From Crocinitomicaceae bacterium (GTDB taxonomy: Bacteria > Bacteroidota > Bacteroidia > Flavobacteriales_D > Crocinitomicaceae), in NCBI GenBank assembly GCA_030830385.1, contig JAURNA010000311.1, forward strand, positions 1 to 15,005: DNA of 15,005 nucleotides, written 5' to 3'. A model generated the notes under the pieces. It did not search any database, was not told where the DNA came from, and worked only from the letters and a program-made list of their open reading frames with translations. Numbering within the stretch: the stretch's first letter is position 1; every line of letters starts with the position of its first letter. The translations under genes were made by a program, and so were the position numbers. Shown here in pieces: positions 7,351-13,993 of the stretch.

Positions 7351-8157
7351 TCAGCGCAGGAATTTCTCGATGGAGGTGTGATACAACTCGTAGTTGCTCA
7401 GGTCGCTATGACGGCCGCCATCCATCAAAACGTATTGGGAATCTTCATGATTCAGGCATTCTTTGAGGACCTGGTTCGAGGATACAGGCGTTATTCGGTC
7501 ACAGATCCCCTGAAGAATTAATACCGGCGACTCCAATTCTCGCAGTTGATCGTCGTTTTGAAATTGATATTTGAACGAAAACAACCGAGAGGGTAAGAAT
7601 GGATAGTACGATTGAAACAGCTGTCGCATGGAAGCAAACGGTGTTTCCAGAATGAGCACCTTGTGCTTGTTGTTAACCGCCACCGGACACACCAATCCGG
7701 AGCCTAAGGAGCGTCCATAGAGCACCATGTTTTCGCTGCTGTATCGTTCGAGTGTCCAATCGTAAACCAGTTGAGCATCCGAATGAAACAAATGCTCGTT
7801 TCGTTTTCCCTCGCTCTTACCAAACCCCCGGTAATCATAGCTGATAAAATCATATCCAAGCGAATCAAAGTATTCCGAAATTGCCCCCCAGCGGATGAGA
7901 TTACCCGCATTGCCGTGGTAGTACAAAATGACGCGTTGTCTGATTTGATTTTCGGGATGGAAATGAAGCAGGTTGATGTGCCCCCCTTGTTTCGTGTCGA
8001 GAAAGGTCTCGTCGAAATGAACAGGGAAAGAGAATTGAAACCCGGACTTCAGCTTTACCGGACGAAAAATGAATTTTTCCTGGATCACCGAGGTAAAGAA
8101 GTTTCCAATCAGAAACAACGCTACAACAGCCAATAAAATCCAAAGAAATAGCGTCAT
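7351..8157 (-). CDS. Membrane-anchored alpha/beta hydrolase (BEM46/ABHD13-like)
   Basis: The 268-residue serine hydrolase has one N-terminal membrane segment (about 3-24) that should anchor it to the inner membrane. Family features are the oxyanion HGNAGN (81-86), YDYRGFGKSEG (107-117), the nucleophile elbow GRSLG (148-152, Ser150), acid Asp220 in GICDRITP and His250 in GGRHSD. The substrate is unknown; relatives are annotated as esterases or lysophospholipase-like enzymes. Its ATG at 8157 overlaps the stop of the upstream hydrolase as ATGA, so the pair is translationally coupled. Its sequence parallels the neighbour throughout (anchor, F-P-KL region, YDW before the nucleophile strand), indicating tandem duplication and divergence. 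Confidence 0.92.
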   Translation of the reverse strand: MTLFLWILLAVVALFLIGNFFTSVIQEKFIFRPVKLKSGFQFSFPVHFDETFLDTKQGGHINLLHFHPENQIRQRVILYYHGNAGNLIRWGAISEYFDSLGYDFISYDYRGFGKSEGKRNEHLFHSDAQLVYDWTLERYSSENMVLYGRSLGSGLVCPVAVNNKHKVLILETPFASMRQLFQSYYPFLPSRLFSFKYQFQNDDQLRELESPVLILQGICDRITPVSSNQVLKECLNHEDSQYVLMDGGRHSDLSNYELYHTSIEKFLR

Positions 8158-8993
8158 TCCGGTGATTGTGTGTCGCTGCAGGATAAAATTTCCTCCAGCT
8201 CTCTATGATAAGACGCAAAATTCGGCAGATTGTTGTGGCCTGCACCTTTAATCGTATGGAGCGTCACTATGTCAGGGTGGTTCAGTTCCAGTTCGCGACT
8301 AAATCGATGGGGGATTATCCAGTCTTTGCTCCCGTGAAGAATATGTACCTGACATGTGCATGCATTCAGAAATTGATCCAACGGCAGCTTGTAGTTGAGC
8401 AACCACGAAACGGGTATCACGCGCGTGTAGTAGTGAGCGAGACGGGGTAAACTAACGTACGGACAATCGAGAATCAGCAGAGAAGGAGTGTTCTCCGCGG
8501 CTAACTGTGCGGCGATGCCCGCTCCGAATGATCTGCCGTAAAGCATGATGTCTTTCTCATGGTATCGTTCTTTTAGCCAATCATACGCAAGTTGACATGC
8601 TTCATAAATGGTATCTTCTGAACGGCGACCGGTACTTTTTCCGAAACCCGGGTAGTCAATGATGAAGAAATTGCAGCACTTGGACGTGAAGTCCTTCGAG
8701 AACTTGGACCACCCTTTTATAATACTTCGCGTATTTCCCTTGAGGTAGAAAACCACTTTTTTAGCGTTCTCAACCGGGAAATGCAAACCATTGATTACGT
8801 CTCCGTTGGATTTTTGAATTACAACTTCCTCAAAAGGGACAGGGTATATGAATTTGAACTTGCGACTCAGTTTCTCCGGATGAAACAGGAAAAGCTCCTG
8901 AAGAAGATACGCCAAAAGCACAATCAGGATGTACGCACCCACGATAATCAGGGAGTATGTAATAAAATGCGACACAGTGCAAGATAGGGTCAA
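8154..8993 (-). CDS. Membrane-anchored alpha/beta hydrolase, tandem paralogue
   Basis: The frame holds up to 279 residues. A membrane segment lies at about 11-34, followed by an alpha/beta hydrolase with IDYPGFGKSTG (112-122), nucleophile GRSFG (153-157, Ser155), Asp224 in GSKDWIIP and His253 in GAGHNN. The triad is complete, but the usual oxyanion HGN is KGN (85-87), unlike the HGN of its neighbour, so activity or specificity may differ. No ATG precedes the anchor: the frame opens right after a stop with TTG at 8993, and an in-frame GTG at 8975 (codon 7) would give MSHFITYSLII. The true start is uncertain between these. It is the first gene of the hydrolase pair, and an inverted repeat (9011-9033) lies just upstream. 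Substrate unknown. Confidence 0.9.
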   Translation of the reverse strand: MTLSCTVSHFITYSLIIVGAYILIVLLAYLLQELFLFHPEKLSRKFKFIYPVPFEEVVIQKSNGDVINGLHFPVENAKKVVFYLKGNTRSIIKGWSKFSKDFTSKCCNFFIIDYPGFGKSTGRRSEDTIYEACQLAYDWLKERYHEKDIMLYGRSFGAGIAAQLAAENTPSLLILDCPYVSLPRLAHYYTRVIPVSWLLNYKLPLDQFLNACTCQVHILHGSKDWIIPHRFSRELELNHPDIVTLHTIKGAGHNNLPNFASYHRELEEILSCSDTQSPE

Positions 8994-9010
8994 TTATGGT
9001 GGTAGAATAT

Positions 9011-9033
9011 GACGTACGACAGGTTTCTACGTC
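9011..9033. repeat. Inverted repeat upstream of the hydrolase pair
   Basis: GACGTA (9011-9016) and TACGTC (9028-9033) are perfect inverted 6-mers with an 11-base spacer, 17 bases upstream of the TTG start candidate at 8993. Position and symmetry fit a regulator operator; no known motif was recognised. Confidence 0.35.
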
Positions 9034-9109
9034 AGATGTGTGGTTTTTTGGGCAGAATCATACGGCAAAAGCCATCCGGAATTACGGGAGGCTTAGCTGT
9101 TCGTTGACA

Positions 9110-9123
9110 TCCGGCGAACCGGA
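9110..9123 (-). other. Small UUCG-loop hairpin downstream of the basic secreted protein gene
   Basis: Read on the minus strand this is TCCGG-TTCG-CCGGA: five G/C-rich pairs closing a UUCG tetraloop, about 30 bases after the stop of the gene at 9153-9359. No T-run follows, so it is not a classic intrinsic terminator, though it could stabilise the transcript end. Confidence 0.35.
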
Positions 9124-9152
9124 CAAAGGAAGATACAAAAATTTTCGCTGTA

Positions 9153-9359
9153 TCAGCCAGCGTAGACTCTTCGAGCATGCGCAGAACACGCGCGCTTACG
9201 CCGTCGGTTAACGCGTTTGTTCCGTTTGGCTTTTTTTCCCTTGCGTTTTACAGAGTACATTACAACCTCTTGTTGAGTGTTCCGGAATGCAACTCCTGAT
9301 TCTGCCGCGATCGTCATCGGAGCCAGTGAAAGCATAAAAAACACAACGAAAATTTTCAT
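9153..9359 (-). CDS. Small secreted, highly basic protein of unknown function
   Basis: 68 residues from ATG 9359. Residues 1-19 (MKIFVVFFMLSLAPMTIAA) are a clear signal peptide with cleavage likely after IAA. After a short neutral stretch, residues 38-64 contain 16 Lys or Arg (for example KRKGKKAKRNKR), with one Cys at 58 and the ending RRVYAG. The mature, cationic peptide of about 49 residues would be exported to the periplasm or outside. A basic peptide of this kind could bind DNA, LPS or polysaccharide, or act as an antimicrobial, but nothing in the sequence decides. I recognise no family. It is a single gene, with an 8-base inverted repeat 20 bases upstream of its start and a UUCG hairpin downstream. 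Confidence 0.75.
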   Translation of the reverse strand: MKIFVVFFMLSLAPMTIAAESGVAFRNTQQEVVMYSVKRKGKKAKRNKRVNRRRKRACSAHARRVYAG

Positions 9360-9378
9360 ATCTATTCTGGTTTATGAC

Positions 9379-9414
9379 TTATAACGACCCGTTTTGCGAA
9401 ATGTTACGTTATAA
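9379..9414. repeat. 8-base inverted repeat before the basic secreted protein gene
   Basis: TTATAACG (9379-9386) and CGTTATAA (9407-9414) are perfect inverted copies with a 20-base spacer; the nearer arm is 20 bases upstream of ATG 9359. They could be operator half-sites or form a leader hairpin. Confidence 0.45.
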
Positions 9415-9444
9415 TCAATAAAAAGTGAAAAATTATCAATAAAA
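9414..9444. repeat. Direct repeat with 21-base period between divergent genes
   Basis: ATCAATAAAA occurs at 9414-9423 and again at 9435-9444, exactly 21 bases apart, which is two helical turns. Two sites on the same DNA face suit cooperative protein binding. The sequence is A-rich, so chance is possible. Confidence 0.35.
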
Positions 9445-9616
9445 CCACACAAATGTTCAATCAACTGTCTAAAATCATTGAGAGAAATCGCCCCGAAACA
9501 CCGTGTTCTATTCCCGAACCTGACGTTTTTTATGCATTTTTTCTCCCTCTTAAGCGTCGAATGGGAGTGTTTTGGACATAAAATCGAATTTATTGAGATA
9601 AAAATTTGCAAAAATG

Positions 9617-9629
9617 ATAGTAATACTAT
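9617..9629. promoter_or_regulatory. Palindrome upstream of the TetR-type gene, candidate self-operator
   Basis: ATAGTA-A-TACTAT is a perfect 6-1-6 palindrome ending 26 bases before the GTG start at 9656. TetR-family genes commonly repress themselves through a palindrome in this position, so it is the best operator candidate for the regulator and the SulP-carbonic anhydrase genes behind it. Confidence 0.4.
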
Positions 9630-9655
9630 TATATTAGCCGGAACAAATTCTAGAG

Positions 9656-10351
9656 GTGAAAGAACTTCTTCCAAAAATATCACTGAAAGTAAACGAGCAT
9701 GTTTACCTCAAGGACCCACAGTCCAGTGAACTGGGACGCCGGATTCTGCAGGGGAGCATCGATTTACTTGAGGAAGTTGGGCTGGAAGCATTTACTTTTA
9801 GAAAGTTGGCCCACGAAATTAGTTCGACGGAAGCTTCTGTGTACCGTTACTTCGAAAGCAAGCACAAACTACTCTTGTACTTAACGTCTTGGTACTGGGC
9901 GTGGCTGGAATATCGACTGATATTTTCCCTCATCAATGTTGAATCTCCTGAAGACAGGCTCGGCCGAGCTTTGAAAGTATTGACAGAGGTGGTCGAAGAG
10001 GACAGCGACTTTTTGTTCATCAATGAAATCAAACTACAGCACATTATTGTTGCCGAATCATCCAAGGCGTATCTGACGCGTGACGTAGATGAAGAAAACA
10101 AGTTTGGAATTTTTGCCGGATACAAAAAGATTGTGCAGCGAGTGAGTGATGTTATTCTGGAAATCAATCCGAAGTACAAATACCCGCACATGCTCATTTC
10201 AACAGCGATTGAAGGAGCACATCAACAGCGCTATTTTGCTGAACACCTCCCTCGGTTAACGGATCACATCAAAGGAGAGGATTCTGTAGTTGAATTTTAC
10301 AGAGGGCTCGTATTCAGAGCGATTGAATGTTTTCCAAAAAGAGATAAATAA
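9656..10351 (+). CDS. TetR/AcrR-family transcriptional regulator
   Basis: The 231-residue protein has an N-terminal helix-turn-helix of the TetR type. Residues about 25-72 include RRILQGSIDLLEEVGLEAFTF, then FRKLAHEISSTEASVYRYFESKHKLL, matching the usual pattern of a VS-type turn followed by YxYFxSK. The C-terminal 150 residues form the ligand-binding and dimer part, which is too variable to predict a ligand. The start is a GTG at 9656; the upstream in-frame stop (TAG, 9635-9637) leaves no ATG, and the 24 residues before the HTH are a usual TetR extension. It is six bases from the SulP gene on the same strand, so it is probably the first gene of that operon and may control it. Confidence 0.93.
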   Translation: MKELLPKISLKVNEHVYLKDPQSSELGRRILQGSIDLLEEVGLEAFTFRKLAHEISSTEASVYRYFESKHKLLLYLTSWYWAWLEYRLIFSLINVESPEDRLGRALKVLTEVVEEDSDFLFINEIKLQHIIVAESSKAYLTRDVDEENKFGIFAGYKKIVQRVSDVILEINPKYKYPHMLISTAIEGAHQQRYFAEHLPRLTDHIKGEDSVVEFYRGLVFRAIECFPKRDK

Positions 10352-10357
10352 CGAATT

Positions 10358-11983
10358 ATGAAAGAGAAAAAAGGACTTTTTGCCCATATTGGGAGTGACT
10401 TACCTGCTGGTATTATTGTATTCCTGGTTGCACTACCACTTTGCCTGGGGATCGCATCTGCATCCGACGCTTCTCCACTTTCCGGACTGATTGCCGGTAT
10501 TGTTGGGGGTATTGTTGTTGCAATCATCAGTGGATCACCACTCGGAGTAAGTGGACCTGCCGCAGGATTGGCCGTAATTGTTGCGGCTTCAATCAATGAT
10601 TTTGGAGAAAATGGTTTCCAGATCTTCCTGATGGCAGGCATTGTGGCCGGAATTATTCAGTTGGGCTTCGGATTGCTGAAGCTGGGAGTGATCGGATATT
10701 ATTTCCCGTCGGGTGTAATTAAAGGAATGCTCGCAGGGATTGGTTTAACGATCATCCTAAAGCAAATTCCTCATGCACTGGGTTCAGACAAAGATCCGGA
10801 AGGAGATTTTAAGTTCATGCAGGTGGACGGAAAGAACACCTTTGAGGAATTGTACGATGTATTTGCCAACGAGGCATATCACAACGGAGCGATTATCATC
10901 GGAGTGGTCTCACTGCTTATTCTGGTCCTCTGGGAACAGAAATTCATGAAGAAAATTTCGATTTTCCGCTTCATCCAAGGTCCTCTTGTCGTTGTGGTCA
11001 CCGCCATTGGTCTGAATGCATGGTTCAAAGGCTCCGCAGGAATGTATGTGGGTGGAGAGCATCTCGTCAGCATTCCGAAAGCCATTGGTAGCGAGGAAGG
11101 CATCCGTTCGCTGCTCGTATGGCCCGATTGGTCAGCATGGTCGAATCCACACATATACACAACCGGATTTGTGATCGCTCTGGTGGCAAGTTTGGAAACT
11201 CTCTTGTGCGTTGAGGCAACCGACAAGTTGGATCCGCAGAAGCGAATTACTCCGACAAACCGTGAACTGATCGCCCAGGGTACGGGTAATATTGTCTCCA
11301 GCGCGATTGGTGGACTTCCCATTACACAGGTAATTGTACGAAGTTCGGCGAATATTCAATCGGGAGGTAAAACCAAATTCTCCGCGATCTTCCACGGTAT
11401 ATTGCTCGTGGTTGCGGTATTGGCGATTCCGGGACTGCTAAACCTTATTCCGATGTCAGCTCTGGCGGCCATTTTGTTTGTGGTAGGATACAAATTGGCG
11501 AAACCGGTAGTATTCAAAGAAATGTATGCGAAAGGACTGGGGCAATTCATCCCGTTTGTTGTAACAATCGTTGGAATTATTTTTACGGACCTTCTCGTCG
11601 GTATTGGACTCGGTCTGGTGGTTGCGATCGTTCAAATTCTCTACATCAATTATAAGATTCCGTATCACATTGATCCTGAGAAAATCAAACCGGGAAAACC
11701 TGTCAAAGTTGAACTTTCAGAAGACGTAAGCTTCCTGAACAAGGCGAGTATCCTGCGCACGTTGAATGCACTGCCCGATGGAACACACATCGTCCTCGAT
11801 GGTCACAAAGCACGTCACATTCATTCGGATATAATAGAAATCATCGAAGACTTCAAAGTTCAGGCAAAAATGCGAAATATCCTGGTGGAAACAGAAGGAA
11901 TGCATGCTATCGGAACGATAAGATCTCCGGAACAGATCGGATCAGAAAGCGATTACAAGAAAATTACCGAAACACAACAATAA
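10358..11983 (+). CDS. SulP-family anion transporter with C-terminal STAS domain, likely bicarbonate
   Basis: The 541-residue inner-membrane protein belongs to the SulP/SLC26 family. Residues 1-435 hold many hydrophobic segments, including the family signature region LPLCLGIASASDASPLSGLIAGIVGG split over about 26-53 and SGPAAGLAVIVAASI. Residues about 450-520 form a cytosolic STAS domain (ILRTLNALPDGTHIVLDGHKA onward). SulP proteins carry sulfate, bicarbonate or other anions, and sequence alone does not fix the substrate. The carbonic anhydrase gene starts four bases after its stop, and such pairing is the main argument for bicarbonate transport (BicA-like role). Length is normal and no frameshift is seen. 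Regulation is probably by the TetR-type protein encoded just upstream. Confidence 0.95.
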   Translation: MKEKKGLFAHIGSDLPAGIIVFLVALPLCLGIASASDASPLSGLIAGIVGGIVVAIISGSPLGVSGPAAGLAVIVAASINDFGENGFQIFLMAGIVAGIIQLGFGLLKLGVIGYYFPSGVIKGMLAGIGLTIILKQIPHALGSDKDPEGDFKFMQVDGKNTFEELYDVFANEAYHNGAIIIGVVSLLILVLWEQKFMKKISIFRFIQGPLVVVVTAIGLNAWFKGSAGMYVGGEHLVSIPKAIGSEEGIRSLLVWPDWSAWSNPHIYTTGFVIALVASLETLLCVEATDKLDPQKRITPTNRELIAQGTGNIVSSAIGGLPITQVIVRSSANIQSGGKTKFSAIFHGILLVVAVLAIPGLLNLIPMSALAAILFVVGYKLAKPVVFKEMYAKGLGQFIPFVVTIVGIIFTDLLVGIGLGLVVAIVQILYINYKIPYHIDPEKIKPGKPVKVELSEDVSFLNKASILRTLNALPDGTHIVLDGHKARHIHSDIIEIIEDFKVQAKMRNILVETEGMHAIGTIRSPEQIGSESDYKKITETQQ

Positions 11984-11987
11984 AACC

Positions 11988-12623
11988 ATGAGCGAAATCA
12001 ACAACTCACAAACGATGAATGCGGAAACGCAGGCGAAGGTCACCCCAGATATAGCGATCGAATTATTAAAGAAAGGAAACGAGCGATTCGTTCAAAGCAA
12101 ACCGCTGAATCGGGACCTTCCTCAGCAGATCAAAAATACTGCGAATGGACAATGGCCGTTCGCTGCAGTACTCGGATGCGTCGATTCACGTGTGCCGAAT
12201 GAAATGGTTTTTGATCAGGGAATCGGAGATATTTTTAGTGTACGGATTGCCGGAAACTTCGTAAACACAGATATTTTAGGAAGCCTTGAGTACGCATGTG
12301 CAGTTGCGAATTCAAAGGCAATCGTGGTATTGGGACATGAAGGTTGTGGAGCCGTTAAATCCGCATGCGATTACGTAGAAGCAGGAAATATCACTTCGAT
12401 GCTAGCCAATATTACACCTTCTGTTGAAGCAACTCCTGAAGAGGGTGACCGATCATCCAAAAATGCCGGGTTCGTGAAGAAAGTCATTCAAAAGAATGTC
12501 GAATTGACCATTGCGAACATGAGAGAACGCAGTAGCATTCTGCTTGATCTGGAAAGAGAAGGAAAAATTACCATTGCCGGTGCGCTATACGACCTTGCCA
12601 CCGGGCAGGTCCGCTGGCTGTAG
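11988..12623 (+). CDS. Beta-class carbonic anhydrase
   Basis: The 211-residue enzyme interconverts CO2 and bicarbonate using zinc. The site is fully visible: Cys64 with the Asp66-Arg68 dyad in GCVDSRVP, and His117 and Cys120 in GHEGCGAV. The family's SVRIAGNFV (84-92) and GSLEYA (98-103) stretches follow. There is no signal peptide, so it acts in the cytoplasm. It is coupled to the SulP gene at a four-base distance. Together they suggest bicarbonate import and supply for carboxylases, or pH control. An intrinsic terminator starts 24 bases after its stop, ending the operon. Confidence 0.97.
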   Translation: MSEINNSQTMNAETQAKVTPDIAIELLKKGNERFVQSKPLNRDLPQQIKNTANGQWPFAAVLGCVDSRVPNEMVFDQGIGDIFSVRIAGNFVNTDILGSLEYACAVANSKAIVVLGHEGCGAVKSACDYVEAGNITSMLANITPSVEATPEEGDRSSKNAGFVKKVIQKNVELTIANMRERSSILLDLEREGKITIAGALYDLATGQVRWL

Positions 12624-12631
12624 ATGGATTC

Positions 12632-12646
12632 AACAATTGAATTGTT
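12632..12646. repeat. Perfect 7-1-7 palindrome between carbonic anhydrase and terminator
   Basis: AACAATT-G-AATTGTT is perfectly symmetric and sits nine bases after the stop codon, directly touching the terminator stem at 12647. It may be a binding site or an extra symmetric sequence at the transcript end; its one-base centre cannot form a stable RNA loop without losing pairs. Confidence 0.45.
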
Positions 12647-12681
12647 AACCCTGACATTCGAGAGAGTTGTCAGGGTTTTTT
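12647..12681 (+). terminator. Intrinsic terminator of the SulP-carbonic anhydrase operon
   Basis: AACCCTGACA (12647-12656) pairs perfectly with TGTCAGGGTT (12668-12677) over an 11-base loop, followed by a T-run to 12681. Ten base pairs with a G/C-rich middle and a U-tract make this the clearest terminator in the window. Confidence 0.9.
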
Positions 12682-12768
12682 GTGCGCAAAACGGTCCTTT
12701 CCTGCCGTTCACTGATGTTTCCTTCATCAAGGAGCCGAGTTTGTTTTCAAAATGGCTGGAAAACCGTA

Positions 12769-12786
12769 TATTTACCTTGGTAAATA
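12769..12786 (+). promoter_or_regulatory. Perfect 8-2-8 palindrome at the pirin promoter, likely operator
   Basis: TATTTACC-TT-GGTAAATA is fully symmetric and ends nine bases before ATG 12796. It overlaps two imperfect -7 boxes, TATATTTA (12767-12774) and TACCTTGG (12773-12780), each one base off TAnnTTTG; a TTTG at 12740-12743 could be the -33 box, at 23 bases from the first. A protein bound here would cover the promoter. The TTTACC/GGTAAA half-sites are of the kind bound by winged-helix redox regulators, but which one is unknown; no such gene is in the window. Confidence 0.6.
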
Positions 12787-12795
12787 CATGGAATT

Positions 12796-13923
12796 ATGAG
12801 CAACGATCGACGTAAATTTTTAGGAAGGCTTGCCCTGGGTATGGGCTCATTGGCAGCGTTGCCATTGGTTGGATCGGCCAGCTCTAACGAAAAACAAGAG
12901 GAGGAAATGGACAAGCATCCGGTACAAAGAATCAAGCCACTTGGATTTCAGTGGGAAACTGCTGATCCGTTTTTGTTTTGTGTGCATCACGAGGACAAAT
13001 ACCCACAGGGAAATGCGGAAATGGGACCTGACCCCAGTTTGCTGAAAGGTCGTCAAATTGGCCAGGATTTTCTATTGAAAGACGGTTGGCGGATGTATCA
13101 TGGAAACCGTGTTCCGGGATTTCCGGGTCACCCGCATCGGGGTTTTGAGACAATAACAGTAGTACGCGAAGGTTGGGTAGATCACGCTGATTCTCAGGGT
13201 GCCGCAGGTCGATATGGAAATGGCGATGTACAGTGGATGACGGCCGGAAAGGGCATTCAGCATTCGGAAATGTTTCCCCTACTCAGACAAGAAGAAGATA
13301 ATCCGTTAGAACTGTTTCAAATCTGGCTGAATTTACCCGCGAAAAGCAAAATGGTCGAGCCTCATTTCAAAATGCTGTGGAGTGATACCGTTCCCGTTAT
13401 CGAAGATGACGACAAAACCTACCACCTCGAAGTGCTAGCCGGATCACTGGGTGAAACATCTGCATTGGACGCTCCACCGGATTCATGGGCGGCAGCCAAG
13501 GAACACTGCGTTGCGATTTACAACATCAAACTCGGGCCGGGAGCCAGCTACGAACTCCCTGCAACGGAAGAAGGAGTAAACCGAACGGTCTATTATTATG
13601 AGGGTAACGGACTTAAAATAACCGAACAGGAAATTCCGAATTATCATGCGGCTGAGGTGGATCCGACGCAGGCATTGTTGTTTGAAAACGCGGATGAAGT
13701 ATCCAAGGTGCTGGTTCTTCAGGGAAAACCCATCGGAGAGCCCGTAGTGCAGCACGGTCCGTTTGTGATGAACAGCCGAGAAGAAATCCGCCAGGCATTT
13801 GTCGATTATCAAAATACCCAATTCGGAGGTTGGCCCTGGGAACGCTACGATCAGGTGCACGATCGTGAGAAAATCCGCTTTGCACTCCACGCGGATGGCA
13901 CCGAAGAGGTAAAGGAGGGATAA
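12796..13923 (+). CDS. Pirin-family protein with Tat signal peptide
   Basis: The 375-residue bicupin is a pirin, longer than the usual 230-300 residues. The N-terminus has a twin-arginine motif (NDRRKFLGR, 3-11), a hydrophobic stretch (about 12-26) and a possible cleavage after GSA (near 29), so it should be exported folded, with metal, to the periplasm. All four metal ligands of the N-terminal cupin are present: His112 and His114 in HPHRGFETIT, and His156 and Glu158 in GIQHSEMF. The C-terminal cupin and pirin tail GPFVMNSREEIRQAF (321-335) are intact. Some pirins act as quercetinases and others as redox-sensing cofactors; export argues for an enzymatic role, but the substrate is unknown. The gene stands alone behind a terminator and a palindromic operator candidate. 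ATG 12796 is chosen because it places the RR motif near the start. Confidence 0.93.
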   Translation: MSNDRRKFLGRLALGMGSLAALPLVGSASSNEKQEEEMDKHPVQRIKPLGFQWETADPFLFCVHHEDKYPQGNAEMGPDPSLLKGRQIGQDFLLKDGWRMYHGNRVPGFPGHPHRGFETITVVREGWVDHADSQGAAGRYGNGDVQWMTAGKGIQHSEMFPLLRQEEDNPLELFQIWLNLPAKSKMVEPHFKMLWSDTVPVIEDDDKTYHLEVLAGSLGETSALDAPPDSWAAAKEHCVAIYNIKLGPGASYELPATEEGVNRTVYYYEGNGLKITEQEIPNYHAAEVDPTQALLFENADEVSKVLVLQGKPIGEPVVQHGPFVMNSREEIRQAFVDYQNTQFGGWPWERYDQVHDREKIRFALHADGTEEVKEG

Positions 13924-13993
13924 TCATACCAAAAATTCAATTTCTTCTTTTCGAATTCAGCGTGAATGACTAGTTTAGATTGAGAAACCTGTC

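Noticed and set aside
9372..9683. 103-residue minus-strand frame overlapping the TetR start
   Set aside because: It begins with GTG inside the regulator gene, crosses the AT-rich repeat region and shows no family features.
9478..9729. 83-residue plus-strand frame before and across the TetR start
   Set aside because: TTG start, low-complexity AT-rich translation and overlap with the well-supported regulator in another frame.
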